The translations under genes were made by a program, and so were the position numbers. Under the pieces are notes generated by a model. It ran no database searches and was not told the DNA's origin. It saw only the letters and a list, made by a program, of their open reading frames with translations. This document shows, piece after piece, positions 12,696-24,850 of a stretch of 64,000 nucleotides of DNA. Within the stretch, counting starts at the first letter, position 1. Each line of letters begins with the position of its first letter. Location of the stretch: NCBI GenBank assembly GCA_963966185.1, contig CAWZYM010000293.1, positions 955,001 through 1,019,000 on the forward strand, written 5' to 3'. The DNA is from Rhabditoides inermis (lineage: Eukaryota; Nematoda; Chromadorea; Rhabditida; Rhabditidae).

Positions 12696-14922
12696 ATGGA
12701 GAGTGAGAAGACGTCGTCCCCAGCTGCTCTCAGTCAGGAGCTGCATGTAAAAGCGGAGATCCATCCGCACTCCATCGACTCGTTCCAGTTTCACATACAG
12801 GTACGAGATGATCTTGTCTTTGCCCTAACGAGTCTTTACTTATCTTTCTTGAATTGCCTTCTTTTTCACATTTGTATGATATGCATATGATTTCTAATGT
12901 AGAAGTGTTTCTTTATGAGCCTAGCAAAAATCAAAGAAAAAACGTAGTGGCGCATTTCCGACGACTTCCCATGCCCGCGCTTCTTCCCGCTTTTCTTCAC
13001 ACTGATTGCCGTCGCAATTACATCGCCTCTCCCTCATTCACACCCTACTCTACTCACTCTACTCATTCCAGAATGGAAACCTCGCCCGCAACCCCTTCTA
13101 CGACTCGCCGAAACCGGCAAGTACACCGACCGCCCAGCAGAATGGTGGGTGGCTCCAGCTGGTGCTTGGTTCTTGCGTAGACGCGCGCTTCCTTCTTCTC
13201 ATCCCTGGCATCCTATAACAGCGCGATCCGATATCCCTCTGCCTCTTTTGAAAGGCGATCGCAGTCACTTAGCCGCTGCTCCTCTCCTCCTCTTCTTTTG
13301 CCTCTCCGGGATTCCGCGGCACTGATGCGGTTACCTGGTATTCACACCTCCTAACGAGGTTGTCTCGCCACCGCCGGGCGCGGGAGTTTGCGAGAGAGGA
13401 GAGGAGAGAAGATGCGGCCGCCATTCGATCACACATGCCGCCACACACTAGTACGCCCCATGCATTTCCGATATTCTCCCGCCGTTTTGATGACTTCCCA
13501 TACGTTTCCATTTATGTGCTACGTTTCAGGCATGAACCTCACGATGCAGGCGCTACAGACGCCCAAGGACGAGCAGGTGAGTAGCGATACGTTTCACTGG
13601 CCGGTGAATTATAGTGGCGCACTGACTCAGCTAATAGTTTATCAATGAATGATTCAATCCAGCATTGTCTAAGCCGGACACAGTATTTGCTTCAAATCCC
13701 ACCGTCTACCAATCTAGCTTGCGACCAGTACCCCAATGACTCTTGCACTCCTTGCAGTTCGCGCAGTCGTTCAACAGCTGCTTCAACCGGAGCGCGGCCG
13801 CCGCCTCCCTGTGCCTCCCAGCGGCAACCAGCTTCACCCAGCCCGGTGAGTCGCTGAACATCTACTAGAATCTACTTTCTTCATAACATCCTCATAGACA
13901 TAGAGATCTCAAAACGTCCGCACCGTCTCGAACATATCCGCACTATCCGCAGAGCGTGGCTTACATCTTACAAAATTCTAACAGCGTCATCTTCGCACAT
14001 CTCATTCACAATACTCCCGGTCGGCGTTCTTGATTCAATCTCCCCTCCTACCGTAGTCGCCTTCCTGTTTTCGCCGTCTGGCACGCATTGTGTACACACG
14101 ACAAGGGGGAATCAGATGCTCCTCTCCTCTCTCGGGCAGACGTGAAACGTAATGTTTTGGCCGGCGGGACCTAGTATCAGTGCATATAGGTTGTTATGGG
14201 TCCTCCCTCCCTCTCTCGCGGACCACTTATTCTCGTGCTGAAATGGATAGTATTGCCGTCTTCCGGCGTGGATTGATGTGTGCCGCGCTGTCGCTCTAGA
14301 GAGACAAGAGAGAGAGGGAGGGGGAAGATAATAGCCCTCTATGATGTGGTCATAATCCCCCGTATTGCCAGCTGGTAAGAGAAGAGGCGTCTACGGTAGC
14401 AAACACTGTATCCGATTACTGTAGATTACCGCGGCGGCTGCCACAAAGCGTTCGAGCGCGCGCGCATATTGCGCGCAAACACAGGATTAGCATACGAGCT
14501 TGATAGATAATAGCCACGGTATGACGTCATCATCCCTATGCCCTGAGGACAACGCGGCGATTGTTTCCTGATTCGGCGGGGGTAATTCTGAGGGGTGCTA
14601 TCGCGCTTCCGATTGCGCACATAGAAGGGCAGATGAGGTTAGGCGAAGAGAGGGAGAGAGGGAGAGACAATCAGTGCCGCTATTCAAGAGAGCAGAAATG
14701 GACGGCTACAGTAGACATCACATGTCTCCCAGACACATCACATGCCCTCGTCTTCGTCGAGACATTAAAAATCTACAGTACCCGCGGACAGTATCTCTTT
14801 TGATTGAGCACGAGGGTGCGATAATAGGGGGGGGGGGGGCTTATGCAATGCGGCGTGATAGGCGAGAGAAGAAGAAAGAAAGCGGCAGCCAGGTGGCAGG
14901 GAACCGCTCAATTGGGGGACTC

Positions 14923-14969
<47 letters not shown>

Positions 14970-15917
14970 GGCTCCATTGAGACAATGACAGCGAGCCGCG
15001 AGCGCCTCATTAACATCCACTCAAGATCAAGAAGAGAACAGGCAATTGAGGGGTGTCTGTGAGGTCACTCGAACAGTCTCCATCTTCTTTTGGACATTTG
15101 GGGATCACATCAGAACAGTCCAGCCTGAGGGCAATCTCGCATTACCTCTTCCTCATAGCGATTACGGTAATTTGTCGTGGCACAATGCAGTGGAGCATGT
15201 CTTGTGCCACCTGTAATACGCCACAGCGCACCTGGCCAGCCTCTCTCTTTCTCTCACTCTGGCTTCTTCCAGTCGACAAATCATTGTGCGCCGGACACAT
15301 AATTGACTGCAGCCGTTTTCCACCACTAATCACAACACAATAACCCGTGGTTATAGACGAGAATGCGATTATTGTAATCCCATTTTGCACGGGGGTGTGC
15401 GGAGATATCTGGGATGAGGTCAAAATGACTACTGTAGCATCGGATAGAAGAGAGATGGGGGAGGCAGAGATTGCGTGACACTCCGCTGTGAATAATGAAA
15501 GAAGTCAGGAAAGGAGATTCGTTTGTTCGCATGACTAATTGATGTTTCAAGTACATCTGATCACATTGGAATCGTTGTGTTGTCTCGTGTATAGGTAAAA
15601 GTGAAGATAAAGGTACGATTCTTAGCCCCCTGATTCGATAAATTCGATTGTGAGTACTCTGCGTAGGTCGACCCGTTGGAGGTCAGCCGAAATTTCTCGA
15701 GTTTAGATTATTGTGAAATAAGGGATTCTTTCCAGACCCGTACCAGATCCTCGGGCCCACCTCCCATCGACTAGCCAATTCGGGCAGCGGACAGACACAG
15801 CTGTGGCAGTTCCTACTCGAACTCCTGTCTGACAACAGGAATGCCGAGGTGAGAGAGAGAGGGAGAGAAAGAGAGAAAGAGAGAAAGAGAGAGAGAGGTG
15901 GGAAGGAAGAGAGAGGG

Positions 15918-15961
<44 letters not shown>

Positions 15962-16982
15962 ACCCGTTCATCTTACAGGTGATCACGTGGGAAGGCACAC
16001 AGGGCGAGTTCAAGCTGGTCGACCCTGACGAGGTGGCTAGGTGAGTGTTCATCGATATCGATCTGCATTATCGATCGATTTTCCAGGAAGTGGGGCGAGC
16101 GCAAGTCCAAGCCGAACATGAACTACGACAAGATGTCGCGCGCCTTGAGGTGAGAACACAAAATGATCTTTTGTTTACTCAACAATGATCAAACTTGCAA
16201 TATCTCATCTCTTCCAGATACTACTACGACAAGAACATCATGTGCAAGGTGCACGGCAAGCGCTACGCGTACCGCTTCGACTTCCAAGGTGAGCAGCGTG
16301 ATGTGGTTGTGAACACTTCTAGTACTGTCTCTCGACAGTTCAAGTTGCGGTCATTCTTTTCAAATCATTTCCAAAATGCTTTCGTCCGAATACCGGAATG
16401 TTTTGCTATCACTTCGAAACACATCTAAATGGGTTTCGAAGAGATTGACCGCAATTTTATATCTATAATAGTTGCATGTTTATGTCGTAACAGTGTGTCG
16501 TGTTGTAGCACCCGAGGTGCGTGCTTGGTGGCAGGAGTGGCAATGGACGCACATAGGTATCGCCGCCGCGCTCCAGCCCCAGACCAACCCCACCGCCGAC
16601 TACCTCTCCGCGCAGTCGGTCGGCCGTCTGCAGAGCGACTTCATGAACGGCGGCGGATACTGGAACTCGGCCCAGTACCGCAGTCTCATCCCGCACGGAT
16701 TCCAGGTAATTGTGTTACTGTAATAAAACGATACAGCGACTTTAAAAATATCACTTTCTTCAAAACTGTCTTCGTGTTTCGAATGCGGTTTGAAGAGTGA
16801 TCACACACCGAGCTACTGATAAGTAATCACTAAACGACTGATTGCAGGCGCCGTCGGGTCTGTTCAACGCGAGCTATGGCGGATTTGCGTCGCAGACACC
16901 GCTGCAGACGCGCAATTTCCCGCTCTACTACAACACTTCCGCCGCGGCCGCCACACCCACAACCAACTACAAGTGCGTATGA
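12696..16982 (+). CDS. ast-1: FLI1/ERG-type ETS transcription factor (AST-1 orthologue)
   Basis: Exons 12696-12800, 13072-13144, 13530-13576, 13758-13845, 15736-15848, 15979-16040, 16087-16149, 16218-16288, 16557-16705, 16848-16982 join in phase to about 301 residues. The ETS domain (about 115-205) is nearly complete and highly conserved: [20 protein letters not shown] precedes [31 protein letters not shown] is next, followed by [20 protein letters not shown], which contains the DNA-reading Arg pair. [19 protein letters not shown] closes it. The [10 protein letters not shown] lead-in and the IAxALQP exit are specific to FLI1/ERG rather than other ETS classes. In C. elegans AST-1 is a terminal selector for dopaminergic neurons and acts in axon guidance. 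No PNT domain is present. The end is uncertain: either TGA at 16980 (ending NYKCV) or a further exon after the GTGCGT at 16973. Intron 4 is 1.9 kb and holds several microsatellites. Confidence 0.93.
14926..14967 (+). repeat. (GA)n microsatellite in ast-1 intron 4
   Basis: About 21 uninterrupted GA units lie in the long intron. Confidence 0.95.
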
Positions 16983-19127
16983 TACCGCATCTGTGATATC
17001 GAACACAACCACAGCACCCTCTCGACACGCAGTGTACATACTCTCCCCCTAGTCTCGACGGGCCTTTCCCATGCATTCACCTCACACTCATCTTTCCCAT
17101 GTTGTGCGTTGTTTTCGTGATTGGTTTGAAGATTTGAATTTTATGACAAATTATGGATCTCCGAAATGTATAATAATATTGCGTATTGTGGATAAACACG
17201 TTTAGAGATTGCGGACACTCGAAAACCATAAATCGTCAGAGCAGACAGGCTATAGTGGGCCCGCAAATGAGTTCCACTCTTTCCACGAGAGACATTAGAG
17301 TGGTTAGACAACGATCAGAACCCTTTGGATGATGTTTTCAATTTGACAAAATTTTGCTTGTGTAGCAAGATTGAACCCGCGGCCAGCTGCTTGCTAAGCG
17401 AGAGCGTTACCACTACGCCACGAGAACATGTGGGTGGATCAATGAAGTAGATATGTGAACGGCAAAAATAGTCTGCTGTGCATTTCGTTCAGTATACGGT
17501 ATGTTCAAAACCCACGAAAATGTTTTCAACGAAAAATCCTGAGCTAAGTGCGAGCCAATTATAGACATCAAACAATGAGCCATTTGCACTTGGTCCAGCG
17601 CGATCGTGAAGTGAGGCGAGTGAGCAAAATGCGCGCGAAAACGAAGGCCACAACTAGAAGGAACGTGTTTTTACTCAGACTTTTCTAGAAACAATAAGGG
17701 AAGATCATAGCCGACAAACCCGGCAGGTCTGATCTGTGCCAAAGTAGCGCTCTGACATTGGCGACTGATCAGGCCCGACGGGGCAGTGGCAAGTCAGAAT
17801 AGTCAGGGGACAGTCAGAATAACTTGGAGCTGAGTGTATCTCTAGTCATGTCTCCGAGGCGAGCATGGACTCGAGAGAAACCCAGATCCACGATACTCGT
17901 GGGTGAATACAGGAATACAGCATTTCGAAACATTTTCGAAACGAACTCTGGGGGCGACAACCGGGCCGCATAGATGGCAGACAACTGTGATACAAACAAC
18001 TCGAGAATGTATCAAACAGTTTCTGGCATCTATTCAGCCCGGTCGAATAGGTAATATGAGGAGAAGTAGAATCGTAGTCGTGAACTCATCAGCGGGCCGG
18101 ATGGGGAGCAGACTGAAGACAGTGATCCGCCCCTCTCCTTTTATACAGCCAGTTTCCCGCGCGAATTTGGAGGCTACCGCGCGAAAACATTGGGCGAGAC
18201 GCAGATAGCGCGAAACAAGTGAAGAGTGTGCTGATCGGAGAGAGGACGGACGCGAGAGTGCGCGCGAAATAGCGGCGCAGTCTGCCGATCGGGATTTGAA
18301 ATTGCGCGACGGGCGCGTGCCGCCGGCGCTGCCACCTGCCGACAAGTGCCCGGTTGATGAACACGCGAACAGCTATCTGGCATGCCCGCCGGCCATTCTC
18401 AACAGCCACGCGCCATTGTGCCGGTGAGAGTGCTGTCGGCGCCGAGTGAGCAGAGCGGTGACCAAATGTGCACAGGTACACTCACTGCCGCAAACGTGAA
18501 AACTGGTAACGCAGGACTGTTCTCACATGTGCATAGATACTCACTGTGAAAGCGGCGCTCGATTGGCGGCCGTCTAGGCCCGGAAGCGAGCTTGCTAGAT
18601 GGCTATCAGGCACCGGCTGGCAAGGGCATCGATCGATCGATCAAGGGGGACACGCTGCCATTCCGCGGATGAGTGTGTGTGTGTGAGTACAAGGGGCTTC
18701 TCTCTGCCCCAGACAACCCGCAGCATGTGTGAAAAACGGCCGTGAGAACAGTGAGTGTGGCATTTGAATACTTCTGCGGGTAGTGAGAGTGTTCGAATCT
18801 CGGCACAGCAGCGTCGAGCTCACTATCGGCGTCCTTTGAGCCTGCCGCCGACAGTGAGAGATATAGGTGAAGCGAGAAGCGAACAGAATTGTTGCGAAGC
18901 GAGAGAGGTTTGCGATAATAGGACACGTGATTAGGAGCTTATCTGATGGTTTGGGAAGATTGAACGATCAGATGCCGCGTTATTTTCGCGGAACATTTTG
19001 CATTCCCTTGACTGCGAGGCGGATGATGGTTGCGCGTTTTCTTGATAAATACCCTTTATCACTATGATATCATAAATATGCACAATAATAATTAAGTGAA
19101 TGACGAGATTGTGACTCCGACTAGTGT
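16983..19127. other. Intergenic region with tRNA-derived fragment; no gene recognised
   Basis: Reading frames near 18034-18481 on the minus strand are open for up to 130 codons but have no recognisable domain, start context or splice-consistent partner, and the DNA there is simply GC-rich with CGCG runs. No coding gene can be supported. Confidence 0.4.
17361..17429 (-). repeat. tRNA-derived element (degenerate tRNA-Ala-like)
   Basis: On the minus strand an A-box-like TGGCGTAGTGG is followed by an anticodon-loop-like TTAGCAA and a B-box-like GGGTTCAATC. The anticodon and T stems pair poorly and the T loop is one base short, so a functional tRNA is unlikely. A tRNA pseudogene or SINE head fits better. 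Confidence 0.5.
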
Positions 19128-19916
19128 TTAGCAGCGTCCGGCAGCGGCGGCGGGGCCCTGTAGTAGTGAGGTGAGGCGATGGAATGAGAAAGAGCGGTAG
19201 TAAATAAGAAAGCAGTGCTACCTTGATTCCCTGCTTGCGGTTGGCGGCGGCGATGCGCATGTTCTGGACGGCACGACGGCGACGGCCTCCGCCTCCGCAT
19301 CCGCAGCAGCCGCAGCCGCATCCTGTAAATGAAATTTATTTCACCACAAGATTGCTGCAGTAGAATAGTAGCTATGGTGCTAGTAAGAAATGCGATGTCA
19401 AGATGACTGTGTTTTTTGGCTAGCCGGCTGGTAGGGGTGTGGTCTCTGTGCCCTCTCCTCACTCACCGCAGCACGGTCGGCAGCAGCAGCAGGGACGGCA
19501 GCAGCAGCACCTGCAGCACACCACGCGGCAGCAGCAGCACTGGCAGCAGCACCTGCAAGGCAGTCGTGCTGATCAGTGATCCCCCCCTCTCTCGCACCTA
19601 GGCCGGCAGCAGCAGCAGCCGCATCCGCATCCGCAGCCTCCGCCCTGCCTCTTCACACGGCCGCCGCCCTGAGTCTCCAGCCCCGTCTCGCTCTCTGTCA
19701 GCGTGTCGACTGTGGCCAGGCCGGTCTCTGCCGGTGCGGCTGTGTTGTCGATTGATGACGGCACTGTGTCCACGGCGGTGGTCTCGCCTTCGGGAAGAGG
19801 GAGGGGTAGTGCCTGAAGGGTATAGTAAGCACTGGAGTGGCACTGTAGTAAGTATAGTACTGTACCTTGCACTGGTAGACGGCGAACGCGAAGATGGCGA
19901 TGTAGACAGCGCGCAT
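19128..19916 (-). CDS. Secreted ultra-cysteine-rich protein
   Basis: Exons, 5' to 3': 19866-19916, 19598-19812, 19467-19552, 19222-19322, 19128-19157, all in phase, 160 residues. Residues 1-15 (MRAVYIAIFAFAVYQ) form a signal peptide. A Thr/Glu-rich propeptide-like stretch follows and ends in a GRVKRQ sequence that looks like a dibasic processing site. The mature core has about 31 Cys in some 50 residues, arranged as CCCC blocks separated by RP, RVV, Q or Gly, with CGCGCG repeats at both ends. A basic RRRR tail then leads into NMRIAAANRKQGIK and GPAAAAGRC. A cuticle, eggshell or metal-binding/disulfide-cross-linked matrix role is plausible, but no family can be named. The minus-strand TATATAAA 66 bases upstream of the ATG suggests strong, regulated expression. 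It is divergent from the BI-1-like gene. Confidence 0.78.
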
Positions 19917-20411
19917 TGTTGTAGTAGTGGTTGTTGTAGAGCTGATTAGATCAGTTGATGTCTCACCGATCACTCGCCCTGTTTATATACCTCCTCGGGG
20001 GCTCTGCGCGCTCCGAGCTGTCATGTCACCCGCGCGGCCGGCAGTGAGTGAAGAGAGACGCGAGAGAGTGTGTTCAGTGATGAGTGCGCAGGTGTATTTC
20101 CGGTCAGGCGAGTCCGTTTCACGGCTCCGATCCTCGAAAAAGCATCTGTATCCAGTCCGCCCGATCTGGATATCAGTGGATTGTGCCAAGGGTCAAGCAG
20201 GAAGTACCGAATCGCAACCACCAATAATGTTTGATCACTGGATCGACTATACGTGACATTCACAAGCTAATTAGTCTTGCAAATTCCCTGCTCATTACCC
20301 CACCGCCACAAACGAGCAATCTCAAGACACCTTTCTCATCTGCATACAGTCCACCCCGTACAAAAGCGCGGCGCGCGGTCGCGGCCGGCACTTTCTAGTC
20401 TTCTCTCCTCA
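19917..20411. other. Divergent promoter region
   Basis: The 495 bases between the Cys-rich gene and the BI-1-like gene contain the TATA box described separately and no open reading frame of coding character. Confidence 0.5.
19982..19989 (-). promoter_or_regulatory. TATA box of the Cys-rich gene
   Basis: The minus strand reads TATATAAA 66 bases 5' of the start codon, at a spacing typical of a TATA-driven nematode secreted-protein gene with a short 5' UTR. Confidence 0.55.
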
Positions 20412-21607
20412 ATGGCCGACTCTGCCGCCTCTCCCGCCGCCGAGTCTCCGGCGCCCGCCGCTGCCTCCCCCGCTCCGTCCGACAGCCGCGATGGCATGAC
20501 CCATCTGGCCAGTCGCTACCGCTCCGAGCTCGAATCGACCGTGGAGGGACTGCGCCAGCGGGGCGCCGGCCTTCAGGACACCGCCCAGAAGACCCTCACC
20601 GACATCCACCTCGATCAGCAGAAGGACCACATCGTCGCCGCCCTCATCGACATGGTGCTGTTCTAATCGATAATCGATCGATAACCGTGCGTTCAGGCCC
20701 CGGTGGCGACGCCGACTGTGCAGGTGGTGCAGACGCTGTTGTGGTCGGCTGTGTTGGTGTTCGGTCTGTCGATGGGCGTCTTCCTCGGCAGCTATCTGTT
20801 CGCCCCGATCATGGGCCTGCTGGTCGGCGGATTCGGCGCGTTCGCCGCCGCTTACATCGCCCTGCCCATCGCCGCATACATGCACCTCGCCAAGGTCGGT
20901 TGGGGTTACGGTATTTTGAAGTAATGTGGAGGAATGTATGGGTATGGATGTACTTTCAGGAGACTGACCCGGCTGCGTACAAGGTTGCCGAGCACGACTC
21001 CGCCCTCCGCTTCAAGCTGCTCGCCTTTTCGGTGCTCGAGGGAGTGCTGGTCGGATTCATGATCCAGACGCGCTACGTGTCTGCCGCGCCCGTCGCCTGC
21101 TTCGTTCCCCTCATCGCCGCCGTCGCTTACCACGTACGGTCGATTACTGTTATTTGGCACGATTACTGTAATTACAGTATGAGATACGGTAACAATACAA
21201 TATCTTTGCAGACTGTGGCGGAGAAGGTGGGTAACGCGCGCGCCGCTCTGCTCGGCGCGTCTGCCGGCGCTCCTCTCGCTGCCGTCCTTCTCATCGCTGT
21301 CCTCTCCGGCAACCTCACCTTCAACTACTTCCTCATGGTACGTATATCGTAACCTTACTGTGCTACCATACTGTATATCGAATTCTGGCTGTCGGAATCA
21401 TACAAACAACCGTACACCGTATCCTCCTTTCAGTCGGTGCTGCTGTGCGCGTCTCTGGTTGTGTGTCTGCAGTTTGTGTTCAAGCAGGTGTCGGCACAGG
21501 AGCAGTCTACGCACATCTACCAGCTGGCCATTCTTCTCTCGTCCATGTACGTCAAGGGACTGTGCTTCCTGCTCTGCGGGGGAGCCGCCGAGGATTTCGC
21601 CAACTAG
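20412..21607 (+). CDS. Bax-inhibitor-1-like (TMBIM) multipass membrane protein
   Basis: Exons 20412-20654, 20697-20894, 20960-21133, 21212-21337 and 21434-21607 give 304 residues in phase. An Ala/Pro/Ser-rich cytosolic N-terminus (about 1-40) and an amphipathic segment precede six or seven membrane helices. They begin with LLWSAVLVFGLSMGVFLGSY and include RFKLLAFSVLEGVLVGFMI. ARAALLGASAGAPLAAVLLI, LCASLVVCLQFVFKQV and a final YQLAILLSSMYVKGLCFLL complete the set. The order, spacing and the LAF-x4-G-x3-G pattern match the TMBIM/BI-1 fold of ER or Golgi calcium-leak and anti-apoptotic proteins, but the conserved C-terminal Asp pair is not obvious, so it is divergent. An unrelated nematode 7TM membrane protein cannot be excluded. 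The first intron is only 42 bases long. Confidence 0.6.
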
Positions 21608-21655
21608 AAGAATACCCCATACTCGTGAACTGACTCCTTTACTCGCGTGTGTATT

Positions 21656-21661
21656 AATAAA
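21656..21661 (+). terminator. poly(A) signal of BI-1-like gene
   Basis: AATAAA occurs 49 bases after the stop codon. Confidence 0.65.
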
Positions 21662-21717
21662 CTCGTGATCTCTATTTGTCTCGATCACTTGCATCTGGCG
21701 CGCTCGCTTCTCTGCCG

Positions 21718-21789
21718 CTCTCTCACAAAGCGCGCGTTCTCTCATGCGTGACACAAACCCGGCGCGTATCACATGCGGTGGCGGGGTAA
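21718..21789 (+). promoter_or_regulatory. Conserved upstream element (PSE-like) of SL RNA gene 1
   Basis: This block is conserved almost base for base with 24851-24922, including ACAAACCCGGCGC and GCGGTGGCGGGGTAA. It ends about 25 bases before the SL RNA start in both copies, while the bases between differ. Position and conservation fit a proximal sequence element driving snRNA-type transcription. Confidence 0.6.
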
Positions 21790-21813
21790 GAGTCAGAGCG
21801 TGGTTTTAACAAT

Positions 21814-21921
21814 GGAATTTTTCCCAGTACTCAAGGTACGCCTAGAGTTCTGACCTGAGTTCGCTCAGAGTCAAACACTGGTATTTTTGGAAAGCGCTCG
21901 TCCGGGGTATCCGGGAGTGCG
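21814..21921 (+). ncRNA. SL2-like spliced-leader RNA gene, copy 1
   Basis: The predicted 22-base leader exon (21814-21835) begins GGAATTTTT and ends CAGTACTCAAG, followed directly by a GT donor. The 3' half matches the CCCAG...ACTCAAG end of C. elegans SL2. The intron part folds as expected. A GTAC...GTAC helix spans the splice site, and a hairpin with CTGAG/CTCAG arms and a TTCG tetraloop follows. The Sm site ATTTTTGG is at 21883-21890. A 3' stem of six pairs (GCGCTC/GAGTGC), a two-base bulge and four to five more pairs complete it. Total about 108 nt. The RNA donates its leader to pre-mRNAs in trans. It differs from copy 2 at only two positions. Confidence 0.88.
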
Positions 21922-21999
21922 ATGTCCGTTTAATCTCTCTTGTGAAGGGGATTCATCCCGAATGGTTTCCACTCAGACTACAGTGAGTTATTTCATAGT

Positions 22000-23278
22000 A
22001 GCTGATCTTGAAAACGTTGTGGCTTCCGATTACCATAACGGCGACCAGCGTTGTTGTTGTTAACGTAACGTCAATGGGACCTGAATCTCTACATTTGTTG
22101 GCCTTCGATCCGTGTTGACTCGGCGATGGCAACTCTCGGGGCAGTTCGCTTGGCAGCCTGCGCGAGACGCTCCCCCCCAAGGCGGCTGGGTGATGCTGGT
22201 TCAGAACATCGCCTATTAGGCACACCGAGGCGTACCGTACCTGCCACTTCTGTCCTCACTGACAACACAATTATATTTGTGTCTATGTTTTTGTGATTCA
22301 TTGCGACTCACTTCTTTCGCTATTTCCGCTAAAGAATTGTGAACATATGAGTGAGGAAATGCTCAATCACCCCCACATTGCGCCCCTGTATTTTCGAAGT
22401 TGTTTTCACACTTATCGTTTTTTCAACAACGCCATTATGTTTCATTCCTACTAACGTCAATTTTCCACTAATTTACGATTTATAGCTACGGCGTTAGGCG
22501 TTAGACAGTAGGAAGTAGATAGAGAGTAAGTGAAAAATAAATGAGGTATAAGTGGGAGAGTTTTGTCTTGGATGCCGCACATCCAAACGCGTGCCTTCTG
22601 GTTTCAACAAAATCACAAAAAAAACAGAAATTAACAGGGCTTGAAACATTCGGTTGTTATCTTTTTTTTTATCATTATCCCCACTACCGGGCCGTACTTT
22701 GAAGAGTTCGCGTCTCAAGAACGCTGGCAGAACTATTCCGGTGTCCAGAAAATATTAATCAGCAATATAGTTTTACCAATTATGGTAGAAATATAGTTTG
22801 GTCGAAATATCGTAGCACTTACACAACAGTGAAACACTCACCTCAGAGAGTTTGCGATACTTCAAATGTATGTTTTGATCATTTTCAAAAAAAATATTGA
22901 GCGCATATCCGGATACAGTCCTCTCCATTTCTCCAGGAGCACAATTTGTGCGCAAAAACGTTTCATAGGCGGTGGCACATTTTTTTATGCGATTTGCACC
23001 ATGTCTATGGCTAATGCATCGATCACTGATAACCGCAGTACATTCCAAATGGCGCGGCCAAATTGCCGACGCAAAAACGACCATGACGCGTGAATGATGC
23101 GGGGATTTTGAACTGCGGAAATGGCGGGAACTTTAGCAGGATTCTCACATGTTATTCTTTAATTAAACAGAAGTCGTCCGCTTTAGTTCGTGGGAATTAG
23201 GGAATATATGCGGTCGTGAGAAGTCACTTTCGATATAATTCTTACTTTTTGACTCTAATTTCTCATTGTTCAGGTGAC
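22000..23278. other. Spacer between SL RNA gene 1 and receptor gene; nothing recognised
   Basis: The stretch is moderately AT-rich. No exon, RNA gene or repeat copy found elsewhere in the window was recognised. Confidence 0.4.
23261..23273 (+). promoter_or_regulatory. Probable SL trans-splice acceptor of the 23.3-kb receptor
   Basis: TCTCATTGTTCAG ends five bases before the ATG with no exon apparent upstream. Confidence 0.5.
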
Positions 23279-24609
23279 ATGACAGATAGGATCGAATACG
23301 GTCTTCTCCCGGCCGTAGGTCTATACGTAGTCAACAGCATCATCTCGTCTGTTTGCTTTCCCATCTTCTTCACGTCTACATGTAGAGAAACGTAAGTGTA
23401 GGAAACACATGTTCGACATCAATGTTTTGAATAAGGGAGCTTCACACTCCTACGGTCTACTGTCGCATATTCATGCAAGGATGCGATCTTGTTCATCAAT
23501 ACGGAAACATTCTCACGGTATTCTTCATTATCAACTCCGAATGGCAGCCTCTGCAGTGGCAGTGCACCTGGATACAGGTAGGATCTCTCTCCCTCTCGCT
23601 ATATCTCTCTCCCCTTACTTTTCAGTTCATTCCGGCTCTTTGCGGATCCATGTCACTCGGTTATGTATTATCGATGGCAGCCGATCGAACATTCACGATC
23701 AAATACGCCAAACAGTACAAGCGTCTCACTCAATGGCAGATCTTCACATTCCAAGCGGCAGTCCCCATTCTATTCGGCGCGGCTTTTTTCGTACCAGTGC
23801 CGTGGATAGAAGGAGAAAAGTGAGTGATACTGATTAGGATACCCACGAAAACAACTTGCTCATAAGAGCGCGCGTTGTGTGTACGGTGAATCAAGTGTTC
23901 ACTGGCTTCCACCGTTTCGTGTGGCTCTCTGGAATGGCTTTCACTGGGGTATCTTCTCTATTCATATACGGGTTCGCTCTGTGCGCTATAAGGAAGCACG
24001 GTATGTTTCCATTCTCCTTTGCTCGCATTTTTTTCTCGAAGAACTCAGAACTCACAATTGAATAGACGCTCACCGCTTATCCTGCTAACTCAGAATGAAA
24101 CCAGCTTTCAGAAGCAAATAGAAGAAAACCGCTTTACAAAAATGTTCTCCTATTCTCTGCGAGTGTGTTCGTTGGTATAATTCTCACGTATCCTCCTATC
24201 ATTCTCTCTTTGCACACTGACGATACAACACAACTCTATGTGGATGTAAGTGATGTGAGCAAGGTTAATTCCGGATGAATGTTCAGGTGTACTTCTCACT
24301 GAACATCACAACCGTGTCCACTTTCAAATACGTGGTGTATTACAATGTTAGGTGAGAAACGAACATTTTCTGGTTCATTTCCGTGTCGATGGGAACATCG
24401 ACAGGGAAGTAATTGGGTATGAATCCCTTGTGTATGAATCGTACTGTGCATTAACTTTAAAAGTGCTGCAATAATTTAATGTCTAGTATTACAGTACCGT
24501 CTTCCGTTCGGCTGTGAAACGATTCTGTCAATGTGGAACGAGAAAGATTGAGATCACCATACAACCAGTATCAGCCACACACAACCACTATCTTCCTTCG
24601 AAAAGCTAA
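23279..24609 (+). CDS. 7TM chemoreceptor-like protein, class unassigned
   Basis: Exons 23279-23391, 23436-23577, 23626-23819, 23867-24000, 24112-24245, 24287-24351, 24495-24609 join in phase to 298 residues. Seven hydrophobic segments are visible: LLPAVGLYVVNSIISSVCF, NILTVFFIINSEW, FIPALCGSMSLGYVLSMAAD, IFTFQAAVPILFGAAFFV, MAFTGVSSLFIYGFALCAI, VLLFSASVFVGIILTYPPII and VYFSLNITTVSTFKYVVYY. A basic C-terminal tail follows (FRSAVKRFCQCGTRKIEI). The AADRTFTIKYAKQY motif after TM3 recalls the DR-type motif of nematode serpentine receptors, but the family within that superfamily is not clear. Introns 1 and 3 end in ATAAG rather than the usual pyrimidine-CAG, which weakens those two boundaries. The gene sits between two SL RNA genes on the same strand. 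Confidence 0.68.
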
Positions 24610-24743
24610 ACCCAAACTCAAACATAGTTAATAACATGTGTGTAAATAATTCTTGATGCAAAGAGAAACAATTTTTGGTACGCTCGATGAACCGCGTGAT
24701 GTAGTAGTTACTGATACGTGTCATGATCATGTATGTCTTTCTG

Positions 24744-24749
24744 AATAAA
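24744..24749 (+). terminator. poly(A) signal of the 23.3-kb receptor
   Basis: AATAAA occurs 135 bases after the stop codon and before SL RNA gene 2. Confidence 0.5.
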
Positions 24750-24850
24750 CATTCGATTTGGTTTGGAAATCACTTTTGTGTTTTCTGACATGTTATGAAG
24801 TGCAGATGTATCGTGTACTGTCCCATCTATCGCGCTCGTTTCTCTACCAG

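Noticed and set aside
17361..17429. Functional tRNA-Ala(AGC) gene
   Set aside because: Anticodon and T stems have several mismatches and the T loop is short; the acceptor stem does not pair.
18034..18481. Two overlapping minus-strand frames of 103 and 130 codons
   Set aside because: GC-rich DNA with few stops on that strand. No domain, no splice partner and no conserved-looking residues.
21802..21835. A longer SL exon starting at GGTTTTAAC just upstream of copy 1
   Set aside because: The GGTTTTAAC string resembles the start of SL2 but is absent from copy 2, whereas conservation begins exactly at GGAATTTTT and gives the canonical 22-base leader.
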